DNA of 64,000 bases from Thunnus maccoyii (GCF_910596095.1 NC_056551.1:15827501-15891500); one strand, 5' to 3'; positions 1-13,849 are shown, counted from the first letter of the stretch. Notes: generated by a model not told the origin, from the sequence alone. A program made the numbers and translations.

Positions 1-2171
1 GCTTTTAGCCTGGCTCATAATCTCATTGCGCAGTCTGAGGAGACGCAATGCATTTTTGGGCAGTTGTCCAGTAAACTCATGCTGCATTTTTGCTAATCTA
101 GTACACATCCGGCCATATCTAATTTTGCATTTCATCAATTCATTTTTAAAAGTTACACATCAGGCAAAAGTATTTTTGTGTCACTAAATTATTGTTCTGT
201 TACTATTTCAATTTTTTATTAATTTCCATATCAAGTGGTTTGGATGTTTGCACTGTTACTCAGTGTGCTCCATTTGTCCTCTCAACTTCTATTCATGCCC
301 CATGTGGACCTCCCCTGCCCCCTCCTTGGCCAGCTGAACTGAACCCCCCCACCCCAACCCCCACCCCACCTGTTACGAGTTCAGCCTTTATGGGTCAATG
401 TGAGTTCTTCTGAGTTTAACAACACAGTTTTTATTGTTTATATCTTTCTAATAACTGCTGGTGAGTGTGGGTGGGTATACCCATATACTAGAATAATAAT
501 TAACGTATTGTAAATATAATTAGGTTCTGTTTTTTTACAAGTCTCACTTAAAAAACATGAACAACAGTTTAATGAGGTGGGGTTCCTTGGCTGATGTATT
601 TGTTTAGTCCAACTCCCTATCCTGGTTCTAGTCCTCCGTCACTGTGCATTTTGCCTCTTTTAATGTGAGTTCTAGGAAGTTGAAATTAAAGCAATCCCTT
701 TTTCAAGCCGGACTTGACTGTATAATTGTATAGTCAGTCTTTATCTTATTGTTGTGTAAAGGATGTAACATCCTCTTCTTAACCATTAAATGGTAAACAT
801 ACCTCATGAAAATTCACACATTCACTGCTCTGCTGGCAGACAGCACTCTGAGCTGACTATCCAGCTAATTTAAAACATGACTCGAAACATAATTAACCTG
901 CTGATTATTCACACTAAATGAGCCTGACAAGCCAGCAGCTTAAGCTGTTCGGTCAAATGTGTGTAAATCAGCATTTCTGCATGGATGAGTGTTTCCAGTG
1001 TAATAATAAAAATGCACATATATGGACCTGTTTTTGGCAAAAACAGTAGTTTATGGATTAAAACTGGTCTTTCGATATCCCAAACCAAAAACCTTCTGAC
1101 TTTTGAACAGACAACAAAGTTACTTTAGTTTGTCAAACATTAGATTGTGGTGAGTGCTTCTGTATCAAGGGGACCTTTTGAATTTTGAACCTTTTTCAGC
1201 CAAAATCGAAGCACAACTAAAACTATAGTTCTCTTCATTTATTTCCACACAAATTTCATGAGTATAAGAGCAAAATTCCTGAGTGAATTTGAATATCTTG
1301 ATACTACATGAAACAATTTGTCCCAGTGGTAGAAACATTTACTGATTTTAACTCTAGCTGGCAGAAGTTCATAAAAAAGAAAATCAGCACATCATGCATC
1401 ACATCAATAGACTTTTTTATGTAATGGCCAGGTCAGCCAGAGAACAAGGAGAGCAAGGAGGAATAGGGGAGAAATCACACAAGGTGCAGACTGACACAAG
1501 TAAAAAGGAAAACAAGAGAGGAAGTCAAGGTGACACAAGGGAGAGGGAGTGACAGAAGTGCAGGAGAGAGAAAGCTAACACATAAAACATTCCCACGTCG
1601 AATAGAAATTTAGGTGTGTAGCTCTTTAAGACTTGGTAAAACACCAATATTCCCTGTGTTACAACTGAGTCTAATTTGGAGGGAATCCAGCTTCACTTTA
1701 ATTAACAATTATCAACTCCTTCTCACACCCCAAGTGCTATTTTCAGTGCTTAATAGGAATTATAAACGGAGACCTGTGAGATTTTGCAGAAGTAAAGAAG
1801 TCGTATTATCATAATTGCATGCAGCATGTGTAAGTGTGTGTGCATGTGTGTCTGTGCATCTGTTGAGTTGTAGAGTAATCCTCCTCAAGAGTCCCTCCAC
1901 ACTAACACAGCCATGACGTTAAAAATTAGTAGTAAAACCGATGCCAAAATATAACAAGTAACAGCCTTTGACTTTAAAAACTGGACTAAAAATTGATCCT
2001 CATTTTTACTTTAAGAGTAAACTAAGATTAACTGTCCTTTTCAGATACAAAACGAAGCACTGCCAGGTTGTGCAAATTAATTAAGGGTTGTTGTGCGAGG
2101 CATCAAATTCACTAGCTACCATTCACTTTGCATTGTGAAGTCACTTGTAAACAAAACTGTAATGGGAATTG

Positions 2172-2445
2172 AGCTGCAACAATTTGTCTGTTAATCAATT
2201 AGTCGATCAGCTACTATTTTGATTAATCAATTAGGTCATTTTTCAGGCTCCAGAGCTTTGATGGCTCCAGTTTCTCAAATGTGAGATTTTTCTGTTTTTC
2301 CTTGTAACATGAGAGTAAATTGAATACTTCTGAGTTTTGGACTGAGATGTCTGTGATTTGCATTTTTCACAGTTTTTCGATGTTTTGTAGGCTAAACAAT
2401 TAAGAAGAAGAAAATAATAAATCAATTATGAAAACGACTGTTAAA
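2172..2445. repeat. AT-rich dispersed repeat, hAT-like family, copy 1
   Basis: Starts with a form of 'gagctgcaacaa' followed by a block of TTAATCAATTAGTCGAT-type sequence, then a body ending in an AATCAATTAT block. Six further copies with the same layout lie in this window (4359, 7121, 9748, 19425, 28849 and 49841). The shared start 'ggctgcaactaa' and TTAATC-rich ends are typical of a very common non-autonomous fish DNA transposon. The hAT assignment is inferred and not proven. Confidence 0.55.
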
Positions 2446-3445
2446 GGGACTCATTCCAAGAAATCCCAACAGCAGAAGTAGCAAAAAAATAGTGTAACAA
2501 AATGTCTAAATGTATTTGGGCCTGAAGTCAGAGAAGTTGATTTTTTTTTTTTATTTATTCCCTAAAAAACATTGTCTCGACTTCTATTAATTGATCATTT
2601 TTTAGAGTAAATTTATTAAATTGAAACCTGGAGACAAATATCTAATTAACCCTTGTTAGCAGAGTTCATCCCCATGGATATAAAGACAAATAGTGACAAA
2701 ATCCTTAGACTAGTGACACATCTGCAATCCTAAGTAATCAATAACTATGAAATGTAAACAGGCCAATATTATAATCATCTTTATTAGACCTAAATGTGCT
2801 ACTCAAAGGGAGTCACAACTGTTGGTTTAAGCTGCCATTAGAAGCTTGCAAACTGGTGATGTAATGCTAAAATTAAAATACATGCATTATACAGCTTCAG
2901 GTAATGTATTTTTGCTCTGAATGAATAATTCCTGCCACTACAAACTGATCACTATCATCCTGCATGCTTTGTATAAGATCGCTATTAGATGTCATGAGAA
3001 TGAAAGAAAAAGTTATCTTATGCCTTAGATGCAACCAAAACCCAACTGAAAGGTACAGTGGATCTTTCTGTATTACACACGCTTGTGCAGTCTGAGTCAA
3101 AAGGCACAACATCTGTCAAATATCTCCTGCAGTGCCTGAAAGGCCTTTTCACATCAAGTCAGCTTTAATAGGTAACTGAAGACTGCAATTCGCTTCAACC
3201 TCTCCATCTAATATTCTTGCTTTTTCCTCCTGACTGTTATTCTGTTAAACCAGACCCAATATAATCCCTCTCCTGTTTCCTCCTCTCCGTCTTCCCGAGG
3301 CTTAGTCGATATGTTAGACCTCCACACACGTGCGCAGCGAGATAATGCAAATGTTTCTATAAATAGGGACAATAGTGCTGACAGTAGCACTCTCTCAAGT
3401 GAGATATCTCAGTGTAATTTTCACTAACACTCACAACCACACACA

Positions 3446-3447
<2 letters not shown>

Positions 3448-3507
<60 letters not shown>

Positions 3508-3510
3508 CTC
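3448..3510. repeat. (TC)n microsatellite
   Basis: About 30 TC units with one interruption (TCGC near 3504), flanked by short AC runs on both sides. It lies in med13l intron 2. Apparent reading frames over it encode only Leu-Ser or Arg-Glu repeats and are not genes. Confidence 0.95.
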
Positions 3511-4087
3511 ACACACACAAACACAGCAGAATTCTGGCAAGAAAAATCTACTCTATTGCTGAGCACTTCATCATATGGTGATACTCCTGAAGCAGCATAT
3601 AAACACTTGAGTTGCAAAGCAAACACATTTCAGATATGCGCTATATGAGGCTCAAATATAGGACTACTCCACACAAAACAGATCAATGTGCCCTACACAT
3701 CTTAAACAAACAGCACACAGCTTGAATCTGCAGCAGACTAAACGGCTTGAATCTACATACTAATGCTCCATATTAGACAGCACAGCTCATGTATAACATA
3801 AGCTACACTATAAAACTCAGTATAAGTCAATTTTACATGAAATTCACTAAAACTGCAAGACAACTGGGTTCCATGAAATCATTCCCTAGTCTATATAATT
3901 CAATGCAGCATAATAAAAAGCAACCATAAAATTATACAGCCTGTACAAGCCTCTAACCTAAACTTCCAGAGCATAAACGGGAGCTGAAGTCAAGGCCGAC
4001 GAGATGGAAAAATAATTGAGATGGATAGAACAGAGGAGCGAGCCTCATCCTTCATCTCTTTCATTGTTTTTTTTCTCTCTTTCTCAC

Positions 4088-4325
4088 CTTCCAGCTCATG
4101 ATGAATGACATCAGAGAGGTTGGGCTCTTCACCCCACCAGAAGATCCACAGCTCCTTGGCATCGGGCTTGATTTTGCGTCGCCATACACACAGCAGGTTG
4201 GCCTGCACGCAGCGCATGAAGCTGCGCAGAACCGGGTCATCCTGGGCCGGGGCCGAGATCACCGGACCGTACTCCCCGCCGCTGCGGAAGCTGTAGCAAC
4301 GCCATTTGATGCCTGTCAACTCCGC
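4088..4325 (-). CDS. med13l: med13l exon 2 (Mediator subunit 13-like, N-terminal domain)
   Basis: Minus-strand exon of 238 bases, preceded by a pyrimidine-rich acceptor (TTCCAG at 4326-4331) and followed by a GTGAGA donor. It encodes 79 codons plus one base. Visible blocks are [49 protein letters not shown] and [10 protein letters not shown] followed by DVIHHELE, matching the start of the MED13/MED13L N-terminal domain. MED13L rather than MED13 is favoured by [18 protein letters not shown] and IKPDAKELW, as I recall the two family members. MED13L links the CDK8/CycC/MED12 kinase module to core Mediator in the nucleus. Exon 1 ends in phase 0, which fits this exon's start. The exon is clearly GC-richer than the introns around it. 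Confidence 0.95.
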
Positions 4326-4358
4326 CTGGAAGAGGAGAGGAGAGAAGAGAAGAAGAGA

Positions 4359-4640
4359 GGAGATTGATTAGTCCATTAAAAGCAACATAATTCCACAATT
4401 ATTTTGATAACACATTATTTATTTAAGTCATATTTTTAAGCAAAAACAAAAGATTTACTCTGGTTTCAGCTTCTCTAATGTGAGGTTTTATATTATTGTA
4501 GATTGAGTGTCTTTGGGTTTTGACATTGAAAGACGTCTGAGAAATAGTGATGAGCATTTTTCACTATTTTCTGATATTTTATAGACCAAACAATTCACCA
4601 ATTAATTAAAATAAAAGTTGGCAGAGTGATCGATACCAAA
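4359..4640. repeat. AT-rich dispersed repeat, hAT-like family, copy 2
   Basis: Begins 'gattgattagtccattaaa' 34 bases upstream of med13l exon 2 and ends in an 'aattcaccaattaatta' block. The body includes 'gtttcagcttctctaatgtg' and 'ttttcactattttctgata', both shared with other copies in the window. Confidence 0.5.
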
Positions 4641-7120
4641 AATAGCGCAGCCATAAATGTCATATATCATTGTATATTATTGTTACTCAAATATGTAAAT
4701 TGCAAATATGTTCAACATTTGCAATTGTACTGCAGCAGATCAATTAATCAATACAGGAAACACATTTTTCAAAATATTTATCTCACATGCATGACATGAA
4801 ATAAAACATCCATTAGGCATAAATCCATAATGTTCCTGCAGCCTTATTAGTGTAGTGTTAACCTTGAAGCATTGTATTTACAGTGTTGTGTTTCACATGA
4901 AAGAGAACATCAGACAATATAATATAATCAATAACTGCACAGATGCTGTCCAGTCATGTTTGATTGTTTGTTCAATTTTGACTAGGCTTCCTGTTTCACG
5001 CGGCTAAGATCCTTTGTGTAAACGTTTGAGTACATTTAATGTATCCCTGTTGTGTTGTTATAACCTTATTTAACTGATACCTTCAGTCACTGTTGCTGCT
5101 GAAAAGATAAAATGTAACTACGGAGGAGAGCAGAGGTGGAGACCGACAGCGAGACATAAAAAATGGCCTTGAGTGAAATACTGGGAAGGAACCACTACAG
5201 GAGAGACAGCACTTAAATATAGAGGAAGCTACAAAGAGTGAGAGAGATATGAGAAAAGGAAATAGTGCCGGGGTCAATGGCTGGAGCCTGGCCCAGCAAC
5301 TGACATCTCCTCCATTTAATCTAATGGTATGATAAGTGTTTATGTTGCCTATCGCAGACTTGGGCGTGGAGGCACTCTGCCATGACGCATTTAGTGATGA
5401 GCCGGTAAAAAAAAAAAAAAGGCAGACCCAGAGAGACAGTAAACAGAACAGAAATTTTGCACAGGAACACAAATAATCGTGACCCTGTGAGACACATGTG
5501 TGATTTGGACACTTTTGTAAGTGCGTTTGTATTTGTGCGTGTGCGAGTCAAGTGGACAAAGGTATTGTTGAACAGGACGGAGATTTGGCACGCGGGGGGG
5601 GAAAAAATCTCAGTGCTTCGTGCTGCCCTCCTCTCCTGTGTTCACCCAGCTGTGAGGATCGTGTTTGGCACACCGGCCCCGGCACCAAGCCATCCAAGAC
5701 CAGCTGAGAGGAGAGAGAACACTGACCCACTTTAACTGTGTGGAAAACACAGGGACAGGTACAAAGAAGCAGCTCAAAGACAATTAAATCCTGCAATGTC
5801 TTTTTTGAGTGGATGAAGAAAAGCAGCAGCTATCAACAGCTTCCGTGACAGTCGAAAGGATGCTTGTGTGTGTACGCATAGTAGGGATGTGTCCAAATCA
5901 GAAGCTAAAATCTCGGAAAAATCACAAATCTGAGCATGTTATGAACAATACACACACTGCATCATCTTTAAAAGTGAGGGCAGTGCACACCGAAGTATGC
6001 ACAGGACCCTCAGGAACATCCTGACTGCAGAATGCACCCATAATTACAAGCATGTCCCTCCTGTAATGACAGTGTGTGTAATGGAAGATATAAACATTGG
6101 TGCTGTGATAAGCCAAGCCCTAAAATTAGCCATGACAAGGTCAAGGATGCTGTTTCTCCCAAAGCAAAGAGGAAGACATCTGCTTGCACTGCCTCGTCAC
6201 TCCCAGTCAATGTCAAAAGTTCCTCGGCTGTTTGACACAGCTGTCTGCTGCTACTGAGTCAGGAGCACGGAGGAAGAGATGAGGACAAGTAAATATGTCA
6301 GGAAATAAATTCACAATAAAGACACACCAGTTTGACAACGCGTGCTCTCTGGTGTGTCTATTGTTGAGGCAAACTTTTCAGCGTAGTGGGTAAGACTCCG
6401 ACTGAACACCTTGCTGAACTCCTGTGGAGGATTAGTTGTGGCACAGTTGCAGGAAGAAGAGGAACGGGGCTACAGTCACATGCTTGCAGGCAGATGTAAA
6501 CACTAACACACATCTCAGACAACATAGCAGCTGTGATGATATGCAGACCAGACGAGCACAAAAACACTGACATGCATCATGATGTAGACATATATTCCGG
6601 CTGATGTCCGGTTCTTTTTCAATGATAACAGCTGAGATCTGACTGTCTATCCATTTGTATTTTCATGGGTGTTTCTGTATTGAATATGTACATAAATTCT
6701 TATGTGTATATGGAGGTGAGGGCTTCACTCATTACCTAGACTTCACCGTCACAATCAGCCCTCTGAAGTCACAGTAATACCAGTGCCAACAAAAGGCAAA
6801 TTCTCATATTTGTAGGAATAAATTATCACTTGTATCACATAAAAGAAAGCAGAGAAAATCTTTCAAGCGTGTAAATTCATCTGATGTCACATCGCAGTCA
6901 AAGCGGAAGCGGAGTTTTTATCTCTGCAACTTCAGTGACAAATCAGTGTTGTGAATAAAATTCTGCCATGCAAATAAAAACAAGCTTTAATCTTTTTAGC
7001 TATAATTCTATCAGTGTTAGTCATAAAAAGAGTTGGAGGGGGGAAGATGCTGAAGTGCAGATGCTAAACTTAGATTAGATAGATTTGTGATTCGTGTCGA
7101 CCAATGAGAGGATAAATTAT

Positions 7121-7467
7121 AACGCTGTGACTAACGATTATTTATATCATCAATTAATCTACTGATTATTTTATCAATTATACGTGTGGTTTGTAAAATA
7201 AATTGTGAAAAAAAGTCCATCCCAAGTTCCCAGAGCCCATAGTTATTCATCAAAATGTCTTGTTTTGTGTGACCATGGTCCAAAACCCAAAGATAATCAG
7301 TTTATTATCATAGAGGAGGATGAAAACCAGAGAATATTCACATTTGGGATGCTAGAACCAGTGAATTTTAGCCATTATTGCTAAAAAAAATTGCTTGAAC
7401 AATTATTTGATTATCAAAATTGTTGCCGATTAATTTTCTGTTGATCAGCTAATGGATTAATCAGCTA
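7121..7467. repeat. AT-rich dispersed repeat, hAT-like family, copy 3
   Basis: Begins 'cgctgtgactaacgattatt' and ends near 'attaatcagctaaattt'. It contains the internal block 'ggtccaaaacccaaagata' that is also seen, with changes, in copies at 28849 and 49841. This is one of the more complete copies. Confidence 0.6.
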
Positions 7468-9747
7468 AATTTTTGAGTAATTCGGCTATATTTTGGGTGT
7501 TCAGTGAAGGAAAATTGTGAAAACCTTAAAGTGGGAAGGGTTAGCCAGCTCGGATTTTACTCCCATTAACGTGGGAAAAAGATTTACTTGTTCCTTTTGT
7601 GCCATCCGGGGTGGTGTCAATGGTATGCTTGATGGGACAGTGAATCTATATTTATGTTCATCAAGATAGCAGAAAAAAAAACTGAGCAATTATGCATCCA
7701 AAGCAGCAAATTCTACGCCACCCTTCAGAGTACGAAAGAGCAAATAAACGATTATCTCAGGCAGCAGCTTCTGTCTCTTTTAAACAGTACCGAAGGGGTA
7801 AAAAAGGCAAAGAGGTCAAGAAAAAAAGATGGTAAATTTGGTTTCACTGTCAATAAAGCCAGCACTCCTCCAAGCCCCTTGTTCTGCAGGTTGGCTGGTT
7901 TAATTTCTGATTGAGTGCAGGACCAAAAACAAGAGCTTTTTCCTTCCAATGTGAAGATGGACCAAAGCTTTGACCTTACTCTCACCTCTATTATCTTTCT
8001 CCTCTCCACTCTCCCTCTCATCTCTCAGCGCTCTCTCACTGTCACGGATGCCTATTGAATACACCTCGGAGTATCTCATGCTCTCTCTCTTTTTTTCATT
8101 TATCTTTTTATGTATTTTTGTCTGGTAAACAGAGAAAAGATAACAGTTCGCCGTGTCTATCCAGAATATTCTTGTGTTAAGCACAGAAGAGGTGGAAGAT
8201 TGCCCTCTGTTTGTTAAATTACATTAAAATCCTTCTTTTCAGCTGGCAGCATGAAAAATCTGTGTTTCTCACAGCCGGATGGGTGCTTTATTATTTTACA
8301 TGCTTTTCTGTTTTTGAAAATTGGTTTCAAATAGGACCCTAAACTTCAAATCAGAGAGTTAAAGATAATTTCCTGCTGAATGTAAGGTGACCTGAGCCCA
8401 GGCTTGGAAACCAGAATCTGTATCCCACCCAGAGGTCAACCTCAGTGCACTAGACATGTGCTTGTAATCAAAAGAAAATATGGAAGTCAGAACTTTAATC
8501 TTTAGCATGTGTTGCTCAAACAGACAGCAGTGGATAAAGTCTAAACCATGTGACTTAAACAGAAAAGAGGATCCAGTTTCCAGAGATTGGTAAGGTTTGT
8601 CATACTGCCGGTTTAAAACACAGACACGTACATACAGTACTGCGTGTTGATAAAGCCCAGGAGCTTTACAATGCAGAGGAAACCTTCATTACTTAGATAG
8701 CAGAGCTGAGAGGAAAACACACTTGACATGCACTTCACAGGAATGCTTCTGAAGGCTGAAAATATGTTTGCTCCTCCTGTTCTTTCTCAAAAAACTTATG
8801 GGACCTCTTTGAATGGACCTCTTGAACTCCCCAAGACACAGCTGAATGTATGTTTTTCTTGTCCTCAAACATGTAGGAAAACACATACTCAGACAAGGCT
8901 TTGTCAGAGACAAGGGAAAACACACACACGCACACACTTTTACGCTCACAAATACACCCAGACAAAGCATGAACTGGCAACATATTCAAACGCAACTCTG
9001 TACATGTAGAGACATTTTTTTCGTCTTGGAGAAATCATTGAGGGTGACCCTCATTTGCAATGATGCCGAGATTACGCCACTGAAAATCAAAACATACAAT
9101 ATCAACAAACAAAATCAGTTAAAATAGTTGCCATGGTGATACACCATGGAAAATACAAACACTCAAAATCAACAAACAAAATCTCCTTTTCCTTCCACTT
9201 CCATGACAAAGCACCAGAAACGTGCAGACAACGTGGCTAAAGTGGCTGGAGCCAGTCTACAGCTGCCCTCTCTGGACCATGTAATTATATATTAAAAAAT
9301 TATTGCAATTATTAACAATGCAATTTGTTGTTGTTGCACATTCTAATTATTATAGCACCAAATTATCACTATTACATTGAATAAAACGATGTTGTTAAGA
9401 CAATAACATCAAGTGACAGAGCATCCACACTCTGTGCTGTGTGTGCGTGAGAAATGGAGAATTCTTTTCATCAAGCTGACGTGCTAAAACATTGTAGAGA
9501 AGCTTGTGATGATACCTGCCCAGCACGTGTTTTCTTGATTTCTACTGACGTTCATCCGCAGTACCTGCATGACATGTTCATGCTAGTCCTTTTAAGGATC
9601 AGTTCTCTCCTACTGCTGTCCTTCGAATGTGGAGTTTTTTTCATTATATGTTATTTGATATTTACCTGGAAGCAAGTTGGTGATTTTGTAAATTATATAA
9701 CACTCAGATGGAGAAAGAGCTGAGTAAGGAAACAAAGGAAGCCTTAT

Positions 9748-10075
9748 TAGGGCTGCAACTAACTTTTTTTTTTTCATTATCAGTTAATCTATCCAAATAT
9801 TTTCTCAGTTAATCATTTGATCTGTAAAATGTTGAAAAGTAGAACAAAATTTACCATGTTTGGAAGGCACAGTGATGCCTACCATTTGCTTATTTTGTCC
9901 GTCCAACAGTCCTGAATTTTAAGATATTCAATTCACTGTTGTGTATGTTAAAGAAAAACAAATTCTCACATTTAAGAAGCTGTAATTAGAGAGAATATTT
10001 GGTATTTTTGCTTGAAAAATAACTGAAATGTTTCATTGATTAGTCAAATAGTTCATTTTGCAAGACGCAGCTCTA
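9748..10075. repeat. AT-rich dispersed repeat, hAT-like family, copy 4
   Basis: Opens with 'agggctgcaactaac' and closes with 'gcagctctaaacc', which reads as an imperfect inverted copy of the opening. The body contains 'atcagttaatctatccaaa' and a decayed 'aagaagctgtaattagaga' block. It has the clearest termini among the seven copies. Confidence 0.6.
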
Positions 10076-11089
10076 AACCTTATACACCTTATCTCCTTTA
10101 ACGTATGTTTGTTTCCATATCTTTTGTTAAAGTTGGAAGTAGTTATGGATTTAATTAGACATTATTTTTCCATGTATATCATCAAATCAGTGTTTCATCC
10201 TTGTGCACACAAGCATGTATATTTGTGAGTTTGGGCAGATGATTTTAAGTAGTGTCAGGAGGCAATACAGTGAGTGTGAGGGTGTCCTTGTTCTTTAAAT
10301 TGAGCCATTGCCCATAAAAATGTCTGTGCAAATCAATGCAAATGTCTATTAATATAAGAATTCAATGCATACATGAAGCAGACTAAAAAAGAGCAATCAT
10401 TTAAAAATGCAAGTTACAGAGAAAAAAAAAACATATTTAGTCTGGTTAAAGGCAGCTGTTTGAGGTTCATTAAGGATAATTTATCAGTCTCTTAGAATAG
10501 CAGCTGATGTCAACAGTGGGTGTGGATGCCTAGCTCTATCAAAGCTGACAGAAAGTGTATGAGTATGTCATCTAAGAGACATGCTACTTCTTCAGGAATC
10601 TCACAACAGCGTAAAGAGCCTCACAGTCTGATAGTCTGACAAAGGAGGCACTTTAGGCAATTGAGAGACAGCTTGTATCAGCAGTTTTACCTACTCTGGC
10701 ACAAGTGAAACACTTATTCTGTCAGAGTGGCATAGCTTTCTCATCAGCTTCAAATCTGTTTAGACACTTGACAAGCTGCCAATATTTGGAATTTGCTCAG
10801 ATCGCTTGTGATGCATGTGAGTCTTTAGATAAAACTTATCTTTATCAGCCAATGCAATGCTATCCATCTCGCTTTGATCAAATGTCAAAGGAACAAGGAA
10901 AATTTAATTATTTATGAAAGGGTTTGTGTGAGAATTGACCTAATACAACTTATCTGAAGCTTCAGCAGTAACTCTATGTATGTTTTTTTATACAATTTTC
11001 CTGAGTACATCAGAGCTGATACATTCAAGTGTCAGAATAGTGAAGAATAAATATAGACAAAGACAATGAAGGTTGGGTGGCTGTGCTGG

Positions 11090-11680
11090 TAAGTCAGCAG
11101 TGAGAAGAATCAGTGGCAGAAATCAGAACAGGCAACGACTCCCCGTTCATCAATTAGCCCGCTGAAATCAAATTAACCCACAAGGAGTCGTGCTCCCCTC
11201 TGGCATTTTACACCACAAATGAAGAGCGATGCACATTACTGCACTTGTGAGGGAGTGAGAGCGACACAAAAGAACCAAACAGGTGTAGAAAGAGGGCCTC
11301 TGGGGCTGAGGACACTAAACAGATGCTTTTCCTCCGCGTTCTTCCGTCACCTTTACAAGGCCCTACAAAACAAGGGACCGTCATTTGATCTGTGTTGTGC
11401 TGTAGCATCCAGCCCTGGGAGGTGAGCAAGCCAAGCGACCTAATTAGAGCAGCGAGAGTCCCCAGGGCTGAGTGACGGATAGACCTGCCAATCACGCTGC
11501 GGAAAGCCTCCATCAAGCCATGACTTCTCACCTGACACAAAGAGAGGTGGGAGGCAGGAGGCGCCAGTATTGGAAGACCAATAAGGACAACGAGACATTG
11601 TGTGCAGTGTTGCTGCCACATCTAAAAGGGCTGACAAGATCCCCAGCCATTTGGCGAAAATAAAACAACACAAAGCTGCA
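11090..11680. promoter_or_regulatory. Candidate non-coding regulatory block in med13l intron 1
   Basis: About 590 bases without recognisable repeats, GC-richer than the surrounding intron, including 'catcaattagcccgctgaa' and 'cctaattagagcagcgaga', two homeodomain-type CAATTA/TAATTA contexts. Reading frames on both strands (up to 137 codons) resemble no known protein. The developmental role of MED13L and the regulatory landscape around its vertebrate locus make an enhancer plausible, but this is inferred from composition only. Confidence 0.3.
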
Positions 11681-12019
11681 GCGTCAGGCTGCTTTTAAAG
11701 CGTTAAGGGACAGGCTAAAGCACTGGCCCTGCTTAGCCTAAATTATTAACGTGCAAATAAATAAACCAGTCTCTGCTTTACTAGTGTCTCAGGTGTAACT
11801 TAATTAACTGTGACAAGCCATTTGCAGGGAGGAATGAATGAAAGACAGACAAAGACAGAAAAACTGAGAGTCATAAAAAAGGAAAAACAGAAGACACACA
11901 GAGAGGCAGAGAGAGAGCGCGAGAGAGAGAAGTAAAAACTGTTGCTAGGCAACATACAACATCTGTAGGAATTCAGCAAGGTATTCAATTTTTGAGATTT
12001 CTGTCTCCAGGGTTACAGT

Positions 12020-12905
12020 AGAAATACTAGAATATTTGCATTTTCTGAAGAAAATGCGTGTGAGAGCTGGAAGCTGTTAGCTGCTGCTGATGCTGCTATT
12101 GCAAGCTGCTGCTCCAGCAGCAAATTTTTAAATCTTATAGCGCCACCTACAGGTGAAATTGTATCAAATGCTACAGACTTGTTCAGAATCTCCATCTGTA
12201 CAACTTTGCTGAATTTGATTACCATGGAATTTATTTATATTTAATTTCACTTACATTTAAGAGAGGCAGTTAATAAGTAGTATGATGGTGTTTCACTAAT
12301 GGCCACAAGGTGAAGCTATTGGTGCCATGCTTCAATACGTCGTGCACATTCTCGTGAAGAACTTGTGTACCTAGCTTGATTTTATTTAAGACGACAGAAT
12401 TGTAGAAATATAATGTTATTATATTATAGTAGCGCCCCCTGTGAGTAGCAGTATATCAAATGCTACACACTTGTGCAGTGTGGCTTTATGTACAAGATTC
12501 ACAAATTTGGTCGCAATCCAATGTAGCATTGAAGAGTTATGTCCCGTTAAGCACATCAGGCCACGCCTTCAAAAGTTTGGTAACCGATTACAGACAAACG
12601 ATAAGTGATACCCAAAAACGAACCCAAACGTTTCAGTTGGGATCATCTAAATATGGTATCTACCAAGTTTGGTGAAGATTACATGAAATATAGACCAACA
12701 GAAGCAAAAAATGTGTTTACCGAAAAATCCAAAATGGCGGACATTTTTCCCAGCGCAAACGGGCGTGGCCTATGTCAGTTGAATCAGCTTCATCCAAGGA
12801 GCACACTGTGCAAACATTGTTTTGCCACACCTCACGGTTCATAAGTTATTAGCCAAAATGTAAAACAAGTAATAACTGACCACATGGTGGCGTTATAGAA
12901 GCAGC
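12020..12905. repeat. Unclassified interspersed repeat (short-unit duplication)
   Basis: Two related segments start at 12138 ('tagcgccacctacaggtg') and 12431 ('tagcgccccctgtgagtag'); each continues into 'atcaaatgctaca' and 'cttgt.cag'. A matching inverted 'catggtggcgttatagaag' lies near 12883. The phrases 'tttggtgaagattacatg' and 'aaaatggcggac' are typical of a repeat abundant in fish introns. No transposase coding sequence is seen, so the class is unknown. Confidence 0.5.
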
Positions 12906-13790
12906 TGTCCACAAGCACTTTAAGTTTTTGAGATATCAACTTTCAAACATTCCTCCCATAGACTTTTATAAACTGTATTATACATTTTAATACTTTAAAT
13001 TATATAAAATCACTAAAACATGTCACAATAAAGAAAATTGATAGTATACATCTCCTTAAGAAGACGGTCATTTTGACATTTAAACAAAATTTGTAGGAGA
13101 AACAGTACAAAAGTAGATAGACGCCAAAAAACGGCGAAATAAGTAAGAAAAGAGCAAAGATAACGTAGTGTGAGAGCTGCATCGCATGTTGTTCTAACGT
13201 TGTTAAATGTTATAATGTAACATTTCAAGCTTTTCTGCGTTCCCTTTCTTTAGTCTGAAAATCAGTGTACTGTACTGAGTGTACTGTATGTCTCTGCATG
13301 TTGTCGTTCTTGGCTAGAATAACACCTCCGCTTGTTCCCTTACAGCTGGAATTCATAAACTCAAATTTGGCTGGTGATGGTATCAAACACGTCATACATG
13401 CGTCAGTAAAGTCCCGGGATTACCAGAAGCAAGACAATTACATTGTGGTGTAGGTTTACTTACTGAGTTTCTTTAGTGAGTGAATTATTTGAAATTTATT
13501 TGAAAATTATTCACTGCAGTAATTGCACAATTAGCACTGCATGGAGGCTTCCAAAATGCCTACAAGTAGTTAATAGGGTTATTGTTCCTGAAATTGGGCA
13601 AATGGAGCATAAGCAGTATGAAAAAATAACTAATTTGGCTTGTAATTTCCTGCATTGATTTTTTTTCCCACAGGGGTGCTGTTTCAGATAAAATGACAGC
13701 TTTGCGTTAGTCAGCGTGACTTTTTTCTTGTTTCATTACACACCAGATAAAATATAAAGGGGAAAAACTGGAAAGCAATGCCTCCATCTA

Positions 13791-13792
<2 letters not shown>

Positions 13793-13847
<55 letters not shown>
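13793..13847. repeat. (TG)n microsatellite
   Basis: About 27 perfect TG units in med13l intron 1, 163 bases before a complementary CA run at 14011. Confidence 0.97.

Positions 13848-13849
<2 letters not shown>

Larger units (their letters stand above)
1..4087 (-). other. med13l: med13l intron 2 (partial)
   Basis: This stretch lies downstream, in gene direction, of med13l exon 2, and no exon 3 sequence could be recognised, so intron 2 runs off the left edge. It is AT-rich with many stops in all frames. It contains one copy of a dispersed AT-rich repeat (2172-2445) and a long TC microsatellite (3448-3510). I see no coding exon in it. Confidence 0.7.

Noticed and set aside
4088..4325. Assignment of the Mediator exon to med13 instead of med13l
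   Set aside because: The [18 protein letters not shown] and IKPDAKELW segments and the [14 protein letters not shown] first exon fit MED13L better.
9131..9149. CCATGGTG-ATA-CACCATGG palindrome in med13l intron 1
   Set aside because: Eight-base arms are expected by chance in a window of this size.
9454..9723. Plus-strand frame of 89 codons with a hydrophobic stretch
   Set aside because: AT-rich T-runs create hydrophobic residues; no signal for a real gene.
11208..11621. Minus-strand reading frame of 137 codons
   Set aside because: No homology recognised; the frame lies in a block better explained as non-coding.
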